A DNA stretch of 64,000 nucleotides, from positions 40,767 to 104,766 of the forward strand of contig RECD01000155.1 in assembly GCA_007694185.1 (NCBI GenBank), in the 5' to 3' direction. Under the pieces are notes generated by a model that made no database searches, had not been told where the DNA came from, and worked only from the letters and a program-made list of their open reading frames with translations. Each line of letters begins with the position of its first letter. Within the stretch, counting starts at the first letter, position 1. The DNA comes from Planctomycetaceae bacterium. GTDB lineage: Bacteria; Planctomycetota; Planctomycetia; Pirellulales; Pirellulaceae. Shown piece by piece: positions 16,818 through 25,328 of this stretch. A program made the position numbers and the translations under genes.

Positions 16818-17991
16818 GGGTCGCTTGCTGGTGTAGTTGGCGGTACAGCGACGCATGAGCCGCAACCATTCGGTCGACGTCGAATTGTTCCGCGATTTTT
16901 CGACGAGCCGCTGAGCCCAACCGTTGCGCCAACTCGGCGTCGGTCAGCAATCTTTGCGTCTGACGGGCGAAATCGGCGCGGTCACCGACGGTCACCAACA
17001 GGCCGGTTTGCTCTGCCGTCACAAGGTCGCGATTCCCCGGAATGTTCGACGCCACAACGGGCAGGCCGACCTGCATCGCTTCGATCAACGCGTTGCTCTG
17101 GCCCTCGTATTCGCTGCCGATCCAGAACACATCGGCGTGTGGCAGCAATTCCGAAACGTCGTCGCGGTGCCCCGCAAACCGCACATGCTCGGGATGAGAA
17201 ACCGCGTCGCGATGCCGCAACAACTCGTCCGCTTGGGGCCCGTCCCCGATGATGACCAGCGTGCAGTCCTGGCGGAGCGTGGCGAGCAGTTCGGCCGACC
17301 AGATCAGGTCGCGATAGCGTTTTTGTGGCCACAGCCGACCGATCGCGAGGATCAACCGCCGCGACGGGTCGACGTCGAGCCGAGCAAACGCTTCCTCTCG
17401 GGTGATCTCTTGCGTCTGCCGCAGCGGGATTCCATTGGGGATCAAGGTGAAGCGATCGGCCGGGATCCCGTGCGCCGCGTAAAAGTCTCGGACACCGGGG
17501 CTGTTGGTCGTCAGACCGGCGGTTCCGGCCGCCAAAAACCGGTCGATCGCGAATTGCGACTTGGTTTTCCACAGGTCCACACAACGTTCACTTCCCAAAA
17601 TGACCGGCACCCGGGCTAGCCTCGCAGCCGCCCGACCATAAGCGTTGGCGGCGAATAGCCAGGTGTGGACGACCCCGGGGGCTAACCGCTTCAACGCCCG
17701 ACGCAGACGCCAGAACGATCGGGGGTCGGCACGAAAACGCTTGCCGATCACCCGATGCTCGATCTCATGCTCAACCAGAAACGACCGCATCGGTCCGTCG
17801 CGGGTTAGCACGATGACCGAGGGGACGATGCCATGCCGCGGCAACCCGGCTGCCAGCAGGCAGAGTTGCTTTTCCGCACCGCCCCGATCGAGCGACGGGA
17901 TGATCAGGGCAACCCGCAATTCGGGACCGTCTGGTTCTGCGACTCGCTCACCTCCTGCGTTATCGTCCGACCCAATTAACCTGCTCTGCAT
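16795..17991 (-). CDS. Family 4-like glycosyltransferase (GT-B)
   Basis: A 398-residue GT-B retaining glycosyltransferase. The N-terminal domain opens with LRVALIIPSLDRGGAEKQLC, and the GT4-type C-terminal signature GSEYEGQSNALIEAMQVGLPVVA contains the conserved Glu pair. I chose the ATG at 17991 (MQSRLIGSDD) because the upstream gene ends at 18012 and the longer track ORF would overlap it by about 300 bp. The 20-bp gap indicates cotranscription with the preceding glycosyltransferase. It likely adds a sugar to an exopolysaccharide or lipid-linked glycan on the cytoplasmic side. Donor and acceptor are unknown. Confidence 0.88.
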   Translation of the reverse strand: MQSRLIGSDDNAGGERVAEPDGPELRVALIIPSLDRGGAEKQLCLLAAGLPRHGIVPSVIVLTRDGPMRSFLVEHEIEHRVIGKRFRADPRSFWRLRRALKRLAPGVVHTWLFAANAYGRAAARLARVPVILGSERCVDLWKTKSQFAIDRFLAAGTAGLTTNSPGVRDFYAAHGIPADRFTLIPNGIPLRQTQEITREEAFARLDVDPSRRLILAIGRLWPQKRYRDLIWSAELLATLRQDCTLVIIGDGPQADELLRHRDAVSHPEHVRFAGHRDDVSELLPHADVFWIGSEYEGQSNALIEAMQVGLPVVASNIPGNRDLVTAEQTGLLVTVGDRADFARQTQRLLTDAELAQRLGSAARRKIAEQFDVDRMVAAHASLYRQLHQQATRRLTRPG

Positions 17992-18011
17992 AAAAAACCT
18001 GAACTGCGAAA

Positions 18012-19385
18012 CTAAAAGAACGGTCGTCGCGCCGCCGATGGGGGCCTGGCCGCGGCGACTCCTCCGGACAGCGGGCTTGCCGCCTGAGAGTTGCCCGATT
18101 CGGAACCTGGTGGCCTGCCGCCGGTTGAGTTGGGGGCCGTCGGCGACCGGGTTCCCACTCCACCAAAACTCGATTCGTCCGCGGCCCGTACCAGTCCGTC
18201 GATCAGCCTCATGAATTCCGTGACCGTCTGTTGGTAGGGGCGTTGCGTAAGCCATGCCCGACGCAATTGCCGAGCCTCCTCCCGGCGGCCGTCCCGGTCG
18301 ATCAGACAAGACTGAATGGCGGTCCGAAGTTGATCGACTTTGCCCGGTGCGAACCAGAGGACGCCCCGTTCCCTACCGGCAAAAAAAGCGCGCATGTCCG
18401 GCCCGTCAGCCACGACCAAAGGGATTCCTGCCCCGACGGCCGTGGGCAACAAATCTTCCAACCCGTCCGCCAAGGAGGGCAGGACCAAGATGTCAGCGAC
18501 GCGAAAAACGTCTTCCCAATCGACGAACGTTCCCGGCATGGCGACCTGCTGCCGCACGCCCTGCTGACGAAAATAATGGTGCAGGGTGTCCCGTAGCGGC
18601 CCGTCGCCGACCAGCCACAACCGCAAGTCTCCCCACCGTTCGGCCAGCGATACAAAGGCTCGGGATAGCGGTAACATCCCGCCTTCGGTGCCCATCCGCC
18701 CGCAAGCCAGGATGACCAGCGTGTCATGCTCCACAGCGAGATCGGCGTTGGCTTGAGCCAAGCAGCGTGCCGACTGCGTCCGTGCCCCGGACGAGCCGCC
18801 GGGTTCACCGCCGCCGTCACCGCTCGTCACGCTGGCGGATACACCGATATCGATCCGCCGCAAACGCCCCGCGGGGACTCCCAGCCCGAGCAATTCCCGC
18901 TGAGCGGATGCCCACGAAACGATGATCCCGTCCGCTCGGTTCAACTCGCCGAGCAGTTTTCGCGGTCCCCACGCGGCGGACCAGATCGCGTGGTCGGCAG
19001 CCTCACCCGTCCCCGAATGCCAAAGCAATTTGCGGATTCGGTCGCTCCCTGCCGCTCGGGTGAGCGAACTCCATTCTTCACCCAGTCCGGTACACAACCA
19101 GATGTCATGATCACGCCCGTCGGTTTCGAACCACTCCCGCACCTGTCGGGCGTAGCGTCTGGCTGCCCAAGTCCCACGCGGTGCGATCAATGGCCGATGG
19201 ATGACCAGTTCGCGATGTGTCAAACGCTCGGACCAGTCCGCCGAAAAGCGGGGTGTCCAGACCTCCAGACGCATGCCGGCACGACGGAGGGCGTCCGCCA
19301 ACCGCAGGTCGCGGCAGGCTGAGTCGATCATCAGGTGCGGCCAGTAATGACGACTGACCATCAAGATCCGAGGGGATTCGATCAC
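18012..19385 (-). CDS. Glycosyltransferase, GT4-like
   Basis: A 457-residue GT-B glycosyltransferase. The start (PRILMVSRHYWPHLMIDSA) is typical of GT4 N-domains. The C-domain has LVILACGRMGTEGGMLPL, a glycine-rich nucleotide site WLVGDGPLRD, and VLPSLADGLEDLLPTAVGAGIPLVVAD in place of the usual EGFG..LLEAMA motif, keeping an acidic residue. The last ~45 residues are Ser/Gly/Pro/Ala-rich with no recognised domain. Start 19385 lies 41 bp after the hpt stop, and 20 bp separate it from the next transferase, so hpt and the two transferases may form one transcript. Confidence 0.82.
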   Translation of the reverse strand: MIESPRILMVSRHYWPHLMIDSACRDLRLADALRRAGMRLEVWTPRFSADWSERLTHRELVIHRPLIAPRGTWAARRYARQVREWFETDGRDHDIWLCTGLGEEWSSLTRAAGSDRIRKLLWHSGTGEAADHAIWSAAWGPRKLLGELNRADGIIVSWASAQRELLGLGVPAGRLRRIDIGVSASVTSGDGGGEPGGSSGARTQSARCLAQANADLAVEHDTLVILACGRMGTEGGMLPLSRAFVSLAERWGDLRLWLVGDGPLRDTLHHYFRQQGVRQQVAMPGTFVDWEDVFRVADILVLPSLADGLEDLLPTAVGAGIPLVVADGPDMRAFFAGRERGVLWFAPGKVDQLRTAIQSCLIDRDGRREEARQLRRAWLTQRPYQQTVTEFMRLIDGLVRAADESSFGGVGTRSPTAPNSTGGRPPGSESGNSQAASPLSGGVAAARPPSAARRPFF

Positions 19386-19426
19386 GCTTCATCCGATCCG
19401 GTCAGCCGACCCAAGCCGATTCTGGT

Positions 19427-19954
19427 TCACGCCATCGACTCCAAATCACTCGGCTCCAAGACGCCCAAAAAGGGTAGGTTGCGAAAGTGGTCTCGGTAAT
19501 CCAATCCGTAGCCGACGACGAACTCGTCGGGAATTTCAAAGGCGGCAAAATCTGGCCGCAGGTCGACTTCGACCGAACGGATTTTCTTCAAGAGCACCGC
19601 CGAACGCACCGAGTTCGCCCCCAGGCCGCGAATCTCGTCATGTAGCCGATCCAACGTCTTTCCCGTGTCAAAAATGTCGTCAACCAACATCACGTCGCGC
19701 CCGAAGACATCGATCATCATCCGCCGATCAACATGCAGTTCCCCGGATGCCATCCCCTCACGATAACTGCTGGCTTGCACAACCCCCACTCGCAGCGGCA
19801 TCGAAAGCAAACGGATCAGGTCGGCGAACAGGACGAGTGAACCGGTCATCACCGCGATCACCGTCAACGGTGACACGCCGTAAAAATCGTCGATCGATTT
19901 CGCCAATCGCTCGACACCGATTCGCAATTCCTGCTCACTCAACAAGGTTTTCAT
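19427..19954 (-). CDS. hpt: Hypoxanthine phosphoribosyltransferase
   Basis: Purine salvage enzyme joining hypoxanthine or guanine to PRPP. The 175-residue product has the type I PRTase PRPP loop VMLVDDIFDTGKTL and the upstream VIAVMTGSLVLFADLIR. The C-terminal base-binding segment is EFVVGYGLDYRDHFRNLPFLG. Start ATG 19954 (MKTLLSEQEL) matches the family; the track start at 20041 is a long extension. A long structured stretch (20065-20130) lies upstream on the divergent side. Its link with the downstream glycosyltransferases seems to be positional only. Confidence 0.93.
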   Translation of the reverse strand: MKTLLSEQELRIGVERLAKSIDDFYGVSPLTVIAVMTGSLVLFADLIRLLSMPLRVGVVQASSYREGMASGELHVDRRMMIDVFGRDVMLVDDIFDTGKTLDRLHDEIRGLGANSVRSAVLLKKIRSVEVDLRPDFAAFEIPDEFVVGYGLDYRDHFRNLPFLGVLEPSDLESMA

Positions 19955-20064
19955 CGACTGCCTGGCTGTGCCCTGGGGTGATCGGCCCGGGCCCCGCCAC
20001 CGGTTGTTCAAAGGGACCCTGGCCTTCAGTCTGCCAAACAACGAGTTTTCTTAACAGATCAACC

Positions 20065-20140
20065 GCCCCCGCTGCCGATAACCAGCATATCGGTAGACGC
20101 TCGCCGCGGGGGCAACGCCGCCTGCCCCCTGAGCATTTTT
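20065..20140 (+). promoter_or_regulatory. Candidate RNA switch: mutually exclusive hairpins ahead of the 20164 gene
   Basis: GCCCCCGC (20065-20072) pairs perfectly with GCGGGGGC (20106-20113), enclosing a second stem CCGATA (20075-20080) / TATCGG (20088-20093). Alternatively GGGGGCA (20108-20114) pairs with TGCCCCC (20123-20129), followed six bases later by TTTTT (20136-20140). The two folds share the same G-run and exclude each other, as in attenuators. The start codon is 24 bp after the T-run. The read-out is inferred from pairing only. Confidence 0.4.
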
Positions 20141-20163
20141 CCTGACGGACCTGCGGATCGTAG

Positions 20164-20622
20164 ATGACAAACTCTCAAAGATTGTCCGCCGTCCGAGACG
20201 CACTGCGGGGTTGGCTGTTGACCCACTTGCCGGAAAAACCCCGAGCCGCCGATCCGGCGGGCGAGGCGATGTTGATCCAAGATGGCTGCTTTTGTGGCCG
20301 CCGCTTTCGGTTTCCCGAGCACGCGGCCGTCTGGTTTCTCGAGGAAGACGAGGTCAAACTGCGTGACCTCCAAGGGAAGTTGATGATCTGTCTGCACGGC
20401 AGTCAGGTAGACGAATGGGCCGCCGTCTGGCGGTCGAGGCAAGCGTCTCCAATGGAGCAGGGTGCTCAAGCGGACCGCGAAGAGCCGTCGGACGCCCCCG
20501 CGACCTTGCCGATGCCCGCCACGACCGCTTCTGCTGGTCGGCCTGCCGGCGCTGCCAACCCGGACTCTGAGGACCAAGCGGACAGCGGTGAGGGTGTGAC
20601 CCCGCAACGTCGCGCCGCTTGA
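20164..20622 (+). CDS. Conserved-looking protein of unknown function
   Basis: A 152-residue product that I do not recognise. The first ~95 residues look folded: helical start (RLSAVRDALRGWLLTHL), then GEAMLIQDGCFCGRRFRFPEHAAVWFLEEDEVKLRDLQGKL with alternating strands and a CxC pair. The C-terminal ~50 residues are Ala/Pro/Glu-rich and probably disordered. It has a high-GC codon pattern like its neighbours, and no signal peptide or membrane helix. It is preceded by the alternative-hairpin leader at 20065-20140, and its 3' end converges with the metallophosphoesterase gene 61 bp away. Confidence 0.7.
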   Translation: MTNSQRLSAVRDALRGWLLTHLPEKPRAADPAGEAMLIQDGCFCGRRFRFPEHAAVWFLEEDEVKLRDLQGKLMICLHGSQVDEWAAVWRSRQASPMEQGAQADREEPSDAPATLPMPATTASAGRPAGAANPDSEDQADSGEGVTPQRRAA

Positions 20623-20683
20623 AAACGTGCCGATTCGCTCCGGTTACCGAAGGATCAGCTTGCCAGGCCGGAAGCGAGCGCGA

Positions 20684-21928
20684 TCAAACGGAAGCTCGTC
20701 GAAGCGTTAGCAGCGACAATTCCGGGCGGCATCGGACCCGCATCAGATGCGTGCCGCTGAGCCCCCGAGAAACGTGGAGCGTTGTCGGTTCCCGATAGAA
20801 GTCGCCGGAGGCGTACCGACTGCCGTGCCAACTCGGGCTGATCACCGGACCGATAAGTGGCAACCGCCCCTGACCGCCGTGAGTGTGGCCGGCGAGCATC
20901 AGTTGTACTCCGTGCCGTCGTGCCCAACCGAACTGGTCGGGACTGTGGGAGAGCAGCAGCCGAAAGTGGGGTTCGCTCCCCTCGATCGGGGCCTGCTGAT
21001 CGAGTTGCGGTGCGGGGCCCCAAGGCGCTTCGTTGCCAAGGATCAGCGTGGCGACCCCCGCCGACCCGACCGTGTCTTGTTCCCGGCGAAGCAACACCGG
21101 AACCGCTCGGCCGCCGACATCCGTCCAGCCCAACGTGCGCATCGCTTCCCGCACCTGCTCGGGCGAGACCTTGCGGACGTCGTGGTTGCCGAGAATGAAG
21201 TAACGGCCGTCGCGGGCTTCCGCATGCCCAAGGGCCTCTGCCAACCAGTCGATGCACTCAGGGGAGTCGATGATGTCACCGGTCAGGGCGACCAAATCGG
21301 GTCTCCAGTCGTTCATCCGGCTGACCACTTCCGTGGTCCAGGCAGGGGACACGTGGCCGGTGAAGTGCAGGTCGCTCAATTGCGCGATCCGATAGCCGTC
21401 CAGTCCCGTCGGCAGCCCGATGATCGGCAAATCGATCCGCTCCACCGCCAGTTCCAACATTTGGTTGCCGGGGATTTTTGCCCACCAATGGGAGCGACCG
21501 CTCAGCGTGGCCGGCGGATCCATCAGCCGATCCAGCCGCACGACCTCGACCTGCCGGTCCGCCCGGACGTGCCCGATCCCGAAGATCGGCCGGGCTAACA
21601 GCCAGGGAATGCCGAGGATCAGCGTGCTTGCCAAACAGATGCACCCGTACACGATCCATCCCAGTGGGAACGCCTGCCAGCCGGCAAGGCTGTCGTGGGC
21701 ATTCCCGTCCAACGGTACCACTCCCGCGGTCGTCGCGAACGTCCTAGCCGCCCACAGGGGGACCAACAGCGCGGAAAAAATCAGCCCCAACGAGACCCGT
21801 TTCACAATCCGACTGGATAAGCCGGTGGCATTGATCCGGTTGAAGGCGGCCAAGTGCAGCCCGAAGTGGCCGATCACCGAGGTCACAACAACACCCCAGT
21901 CAAAAGGAGTCAGGTCACCCGGCGTCAC
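20684..21928 (-). CDS. Membrane-anchored calcineurin-like metallophosphoesterase
   Basis: The 414-residue protein has about three to four hydrophobic segments in its first 135 residues, then a metallophosphoesterase domain similar to the YkuE/YaeI group. Metal motifs appear in order: QLSDLHFTGH, TGDIID, LGNHDVRK, an HSPDQF and the C-terminal AGHTHGGQ. Members hydrolyse phosphodiesters or lipid-linked substrates at the membrane. The start overlaps the stop of the sixA-like gene as ATGA, so translation is probably coupled. It is the last gene of the hisI-ridA-yggS-sixA run. Confidence 0.88.
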   Translation of the reverse strand: MTPGDLTPFDWGVVVTSVIGHFGLHLAAFNRINATGLSSRIVKRVSLGLIFSALLVPLWAARTFATTAGVVPLDGNAHDSLAGWQAFPLGWIVYGCICLASTLILGIPWLLARPIFGIGHVRADRQVEVVRLDRLMDPPATLSGRSHWWAKIPGNQMLELAVERIDLPIIGLPTGLDGYRIAQLSDLHFTGHVSPAWTTEVVSRMNDWRPDLVALTGDIIDSPECIDWLAEALGHAEARDGRYFILGNHDVRKVSPEQVREAMRTLGWTDVGGRAVPVLLRREQDTVGSAGVATLILGNEAPWGPAPQLDQQAPIEGSEPHFRLLLSHSPDQFGWARRHGVQLMLAGHTHGGQGRLPLIGPVISPSWHGSRYASGDFYREPTTLHVSRGLSGTHLMRVRCRPELSLLTLRRASV

Positions 21929-22527
21929 CTCGGCTCGTCCGTTGGCGAACCCTGACGCTCGATCGGTTCCTGATCCTCAAGCGGAAGGTCGATCTCTTTC
22001 GGCCGTCCCATCGCGAGCAGTCGCCGAGGGCGTGGGCCGGTCAGGTCTTCCGGTCGCAAAGGTTCGCACTGGAAGATCGCCACCGCGGCAGTCGGCATTC
22101 GGGTCTGACCGCCCGCCCAATAGTTGACCAGGCTTTCGATTCCCGGGTTGTGGGCGATCAGCAGCACGGTTTTTGGACGTCTGCCGTCCGGTAGGACCGC
22201 TTCGCACATCAAATGCTCACGGATGGTTCCTGCCGAGGCGAGGTACAACGTGGAGCTGGTCCAGACGCAAGGCTCGTGCGTCCAAACGTCAAGCAGTCCG
22301 GCGATCGTCTGGCGGACCCGTTCCGCGGTCGATCCTAGGATCACTTCGGGAAGAAACCGGTTTCCCGCCAGCCATTTGGCCATCCGCGGGGCATCTCGTC
22401 GCCCCCGCGCGTTGAGCGGTCGGTCGTGATCCGCCAATTGGGGATCGTCCCATCCGCTTTTCGCGTGTCGCATCAATCCGATCGTGATCGAAGTCTCGCT
22501 CGTTCCCGCCCCGCCTGTCTGGCTCAT
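21925..22527 (-). CDS. sixA: SixA-like histidine phosphatase
   Basis: A 200-residue histidine phosphatase with the catalytic RHG-type motif LMRHAKSGW near residue 18 and the downstream LLIAHNPGIESLVNY, which supplies the second catalytic His. SixA removes phosphate from histidine in phosphorelay or PTS proteins. I identify the family with confidence, but its specific target here is unknown. It is 22 bp downstream of yggS and overlaps the next gene by four bases. Confidence 0.85.
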   Translation of the reverse strand: MSQTGGAGTSETSITIGLMRHAKSGWDDPQLADHDRPLNARGRRDAPRMAKWLAGNRFLPEVILGSTAERVRQTIAGLLDVWTHEPCVWTSSTLYLASAGTIREHLMCEAVLPDGRRPKTVLLIAHNPGIESLVNYWAGGQTRMPTAAVAIFQCEPLRPEDLTGPRPRRLLAMGRPKEIDLPLEDQEPIERQGSPTDEPR

Positions 22528-22549
22528 CTGGAGTTCCTCGGAAGTGCTG

Positions 22550-23296
22550 CTACCGCTGGGCGTCCAGCCACAACCCCTCGAAAAGGCGTGACCCGATCCT
22601 CACCATCGTCGCACCCTCCTTGACCGCCTCGACAAAGTCGCCGCTCATCCCCATCGACAATTCGGGCAACGCGACGCCGCAGCGAGCGGACAACCGTTCG
22701 GCCAACTCCCGCAGCGACGCGAACTGGCGCCGCGTCGTCGCCGCATCCGCGTCCAAGCCTGACATGCCCATCAACCCCACCAATCTTAGCTGACGGAGCT
22801 GCCCAAGGGTCTCATCGGTTTCCATCAGCTCGGCGGGCGAAAAACCGTGTTTGGCCGTGTCGCCGCTGAGATTGACTTCCAGCAGCCCTTCGATCCGTTT
22901 CCCTTCCTCGCCGGCGATCCGGTCGAGTTGCTTGAGTAACTCGTAGCTGTCGATCGAATGAATCGTATCGGCAACCCGAATCACGCGACGAGCCTTGTTC
23001 CGCTGCAAGCTGCCGATCAGATGCCAGCGGACGTTCGGTCGCCCACCCAGCGCCACGGCCTTTTCGACCAGTCGCTGCGGCCGGGCCTCACCCAGTTCAA
23101 GACACCCGCAGTCGACCAACGCCCCCGTCATTTCGAGGTCGACGTACTTGCTGACGGCGACGATCCGCACCGCTGACGCGTCACGACCCGCCGCTCGCGC
23201 GGCGGCGGCGACGTCATCGACGGCATTTCGCCAATTCTTCGCCAACCGGTCATGCCAGTCTTCGACCAGTCGGCTCTCTCGGTCCGCGGACAACAT
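22550..23296 (-). CDS. yggS: YggS/PROSC-family PLP-homeostasis protein
   Basis: A PLP-binding alanine-racemase-like TIM barrel without catalytic turnover, thought to buffer free PLP. The 248-residue product has the PLP-lysine segment VRIVAVSKYVDLEM, then the conserved WHLIGSLQRNKAR and LLEVNLSGDTAKHGF. LSMGMSGDF at the end is the phosphate-binding motif. The usual GENRVQE signature reads GEARPQRLVEKA here, a small deviation. The ATG at 23296 (MLSADRESR) replaces the track start. It lies 47 bp after the RidA-family gene in the same direction. Confidence 0.9.
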   Translation of the reverse strand: MLSADRESRLVEDWHDRLAKNWRNAVDDVAAAARAAGRDASAVRIVAVSKYVDLEMTGALVDCGCLELGEARPQRLVEKAVALGGRPNVRWHLIGSLQRNKARRVIRVADTIHSIDSYELLKQLDRIAGEEGKRIEGLLEVNLSGDTAKHGFSPAELMETDETLGQLRQLRLVGLMGMSGLDADAATTRRQFASLRELAERLSARCGVALPELSMGMSGDFVEAVKEGATMVRIGSRLFEGLWLDAQR

Positions 23297-23343
23297 CGTG
23301 AGCCTTTGCCTGTCTCGTGGAGCGACGACGGACCTCGTTGACG

Positions 23344-23808
23344 CTACGGCCGGATTTCGAAAATCCCTTCGATCTCGACCGCGATTTCGCCCGGCAACGC
23401 GCTGGACCCCAACGCGCTTCGCGCTGCCATCCCGTTCGGTTCGCCCCACAATTCCCGGAACAATTCGCTGCAACCGTTGATCACAGCCGGCTGCTGACCG
23501 AAGTCTTCCGTGCAACGGACCAGCCCCAGCAGTTTGACGACCCGAACGATCCGGTCGAGTGACCCCAGCTCCCTTTGCAGCGTCGCCAGGATCGCCAAGC
23601 CGGTCTGGCGAGCCGCATCGTAACCCTGCTGAACATCGAGGTCGGCGCCGACCCGGCCGGTGATCAGCGTCTTGTCAGACTTCAGCGGGCCATGGCCCGA
23701 AACATAAGCCAAATTACCGACGATCACGACCGGGCTGTAAACCCCGCCGGGCTTGGGCGGTGGCGGCAACTCGATTCCCAATTCTTCCAGGCGTGCGGTG
23801 ACGGACAT
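23344..23808 (-). CDS. RidA/YjgF-family protein (YjgF-like_1 type)
   Basis: The 154-residue length and the C-terminal GMAARSALGSSALPGEIAVEIEGIF match the longer YjgF-like_1 subgroup. RidA proteins hydrolyse reactive 2-aminoacrylate and related imines released by PLP enzymes. The Arg needed for deamination (MAARSALG) is kept, as is the Glu in VEIEGI. Neighbour yggS also concerns PLP chemistry, so the two may form one stress-handling pair. The exact activity of this subgroup is less well established than that of RidA itself. Confidence 0.88.
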   Translation of the reverse strand: MSVTARLEELGIELPPPPKPGGVYSPVVIVGNLAYVSGHGPLKSDKTLITGRVGADLDVQQGYDAARQTGLAILATLQRELGSLDRIVRVVKLLGLVRCTEDFGQQPAVINGCSELFRELWGEPNGMAARSALGSSALPGEIAVEIEGIFEIRP

Positions 23809-23905
23809 CGCGGTGGGTTCCTTTCGCTGAGGACTTGGTGAGGACGCTTGAGTTTCTTCGGACGAAAGAGGACGCCTGCATGCTGCGCCCGTTTCTCGAT
23901 ACGAC

Positions 23906-23926
23906 CGACGCCCCGGACGGACGTCG
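23906..23926 (-). terminator. Weak hairpin behind hisI
   Basis: CGACG and CGTCG form a 5-bp stem with an 11-nt loop, six bases past the hisI stop. There is no T-tract. Confidence 0.2.
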
Positions 23927-23931
23927 CCGAC

Positions 23932-24345
23932 TCAAGACCTGCCGAGCCGGCCATAAACTCGCTCGGGGTCAACGAGTCTGGCCTCTTCGATGGTGATCGA
24001 CAAGTCCGGGTGAACCGTCCGAAAGAAGCAACTGGCGTAACCCTCGTGGCAAGCGGCGTCGATCTGCTCGACTTGCATCAGGATGCAGTCGGCGTCGCAG
24101 TCGACCTGCACTCGGATCACCCGTTGGCGATGACCGCTGGTTTCGCCCTTTCGCCAAAGCTGCCCACGACTGCGACTGAAGTAGCAGGCCTGCCCGCTGC
24201 GGAGTGTCTCGTCCCATGCCTCCCGGTTCATCCAGGCCATCATCAACACCCTGCCGCTGACATGGTCCTGGGCAATGGCGGGCAACAGACCGTCGATGCC
24301 GGCCGAGAAATTGGGGAGTTCGCTGTTCGACCGATCGCTCATCAT
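23932..24345 (-). CDS. hisI: Phosphoribosyl-AMP cyclohydrolase
   Basis: Third step of histidine synthesis, opening the adenine ring of PR-AMP with Zn and Mg. The 137-residue protein has the family motifs [27 protein letters not shown], the metal cluster DCDADC and [13 protein letters not shown]. It is the stand-alone form, without a HisE domain. The start may be either of two adjacent Met codons. No other his genes are nearby. A structured leader with a perfect palindrome (24367-24381) lies ahead of it. Confidence 0.95.
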   Translation of the reverse strand: MMSDRSNSELPNFSAGIDGLLPAIAQDHVSGRVLMMAWMNREAWDETLRSGQACYFSRSRGQLWRKGETSGHRQRVIRVQVDCDADCILMQVEQIDAACHEGYASCFFRTVHPDLSITIEEARLVDPERVYGRLGRS

Positions 24346-24366
24346 GGCCTGTTCGTTCGCCTACTC

Positions 24367-24381
24367 GTTTCGATACGAAAC
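24367..24381. promoter_or_regulatory. Palindrome GTTTCG-ATA-CGAAAC in the hisI leader
   Basis: A perfect 6-bp inverted repeat with a 3-nt spacer, 22-36 bp upstream of hisI. A second hairpin, CCCG-ATGT-CGGG, lies at 24402-24413. These could form an operator or part of a leader RNA in the ~290-bp divergent region to the GT2-like gene. Confidence 0.3.
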
Positions 24382-24639
24382 CTACGCTCGGGCAACCCGC
24401 TCCCGATGTCGGGGGGCCGGCCGAGCCCATCAATATAGGCCGATCCGTTACTCGTGCCACGATCCGAACAAACCTCGACGCACGATTTCCCTTCCAGCAC
24501 CCGGCATCCCGCCGTCGATAGCTTCTCTCAACCCCCAGCGTGTCGTTTCGGCTGCTTTCCTCGGAATACGCCGCACGTCGTGGTTCCGTTCCGGCTGCTT
24601 GCGGGCCGCTCCCGCGAACAGGATCCTGCGAGCCGTCTC

Positions 24640-25263
24640 ATGTCGCTGCCCGTTCTCGAAATCTCGGTTGTACTTCCCGTCCGCAACGCGGAACGTCGGA
24701 TCGTTGGCGAAGTCGAACGGATTCTCGAAGCCCTCGCCGATCTGTCGGACCGGCCCGCGGAGTTGCTGGTAATGGACGATGCCAGCGAAGACTCGACATC
24801 GGAATTGCTGAGCGAACTTCAGTCGCGCTACCCTCAGGTTCGAGCCAGCCGGTTGAGCCCCGCCCAAGGTGCCCGAGTGGCCTGCGATCTGGGGCTGGAT
24901 CAAGCCCGCGGGCGGGTGGTGTTGATGCAGGAAGACCACGGGCCGCTGCGCATCGAGGACCTCCGTCGGCTCTACCGGTTGGCGGAAGACCAGACCGTGG
25001 TCGCTGCTCGCGCCCACTCCACCCCTCGTCGGCCCAGCGGTCCGTTGTTGGCTCGCTTGCAGACGCTCGGCGATGCTCATCTTGTCCGCGCTGCTTCGGG
25101 CGACCCACCATTCCCAGGTAATCAGTCGTCCACGCTCCAAATGATCCGACGCGACCGACTGCGAGACGGGGGCGATTTGCCAAAGCCAGGCCACTCGCAG
25201 AGAGCCGATGCCGACATGGTTTTGGAAAGCGAGTGGTTCGATCTGACTTCGGCGGTTTCTTAA
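24640..25263 (+). CDS. Short GT2-like glycosyltransferase-fold protein
   Basis: A 207-residue protein starting MSLPVLEISVVLPVRNAERRIVG, which matches the GT-A nucleotide-binding N-half of family 2 glycosyltransferases. LLVMDDASEDSTSELL fits the second conserved Asp region. The metal-binding DxD of GT2 enzymes should fall at VVLMQEDHGPL and here reads QED. The usual catalytic C-terminal half is absent or very short. I chose the ATG at 24640 by homology. It may be a diverged or non-catalytic relative. It is monocistronic, convergent with aroB. Confidence 0.72.
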   Translation: MSLPVLEISVVLPVRNAERRIVGEVERILEALADLSDRPAELLVMDDASEDSTSELLSELQSRYPQVRASRLSPAQGARVACDLGLDQARGRVVLMQEDHGPLRIEDLRRLYRLAEDQTVVAARAHSTPRRPSGPLLARLQTLGDAHLVRAASGDPPFPGNQSSTLQMIRRDRLRDGGDLPKPGHSQRADADMVLESEWFDLTSAVS

Positions 25264-25277
25264 ACTCCCGCCGGTTT

Positions 25278-25292
25278 CCGAGCCCCGCTCGG
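25278..25292. terminator. Hairpin in the convergent spacer of the GT2-like gene and aroB
   Basis: CCGAG-CCCCG-CTCGG forms a perfect 5-bp stem with a 5-nt loop, 15 bp past the GT2-like stop. There is no T-tract. Confidence 0.3.
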
Positions 25293-25328
25293 TTGCCGAA
25301 CGCAGGCTTCAGTCGCCGACAGTTGTGC

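Noticed and set aside
17992-18309. Longer start for the GT4 gene
   Set aside because: It overlaps the upstream glycosyltransferase by about 300 bp; the ATG at 17991 begins just after that gene's stop.
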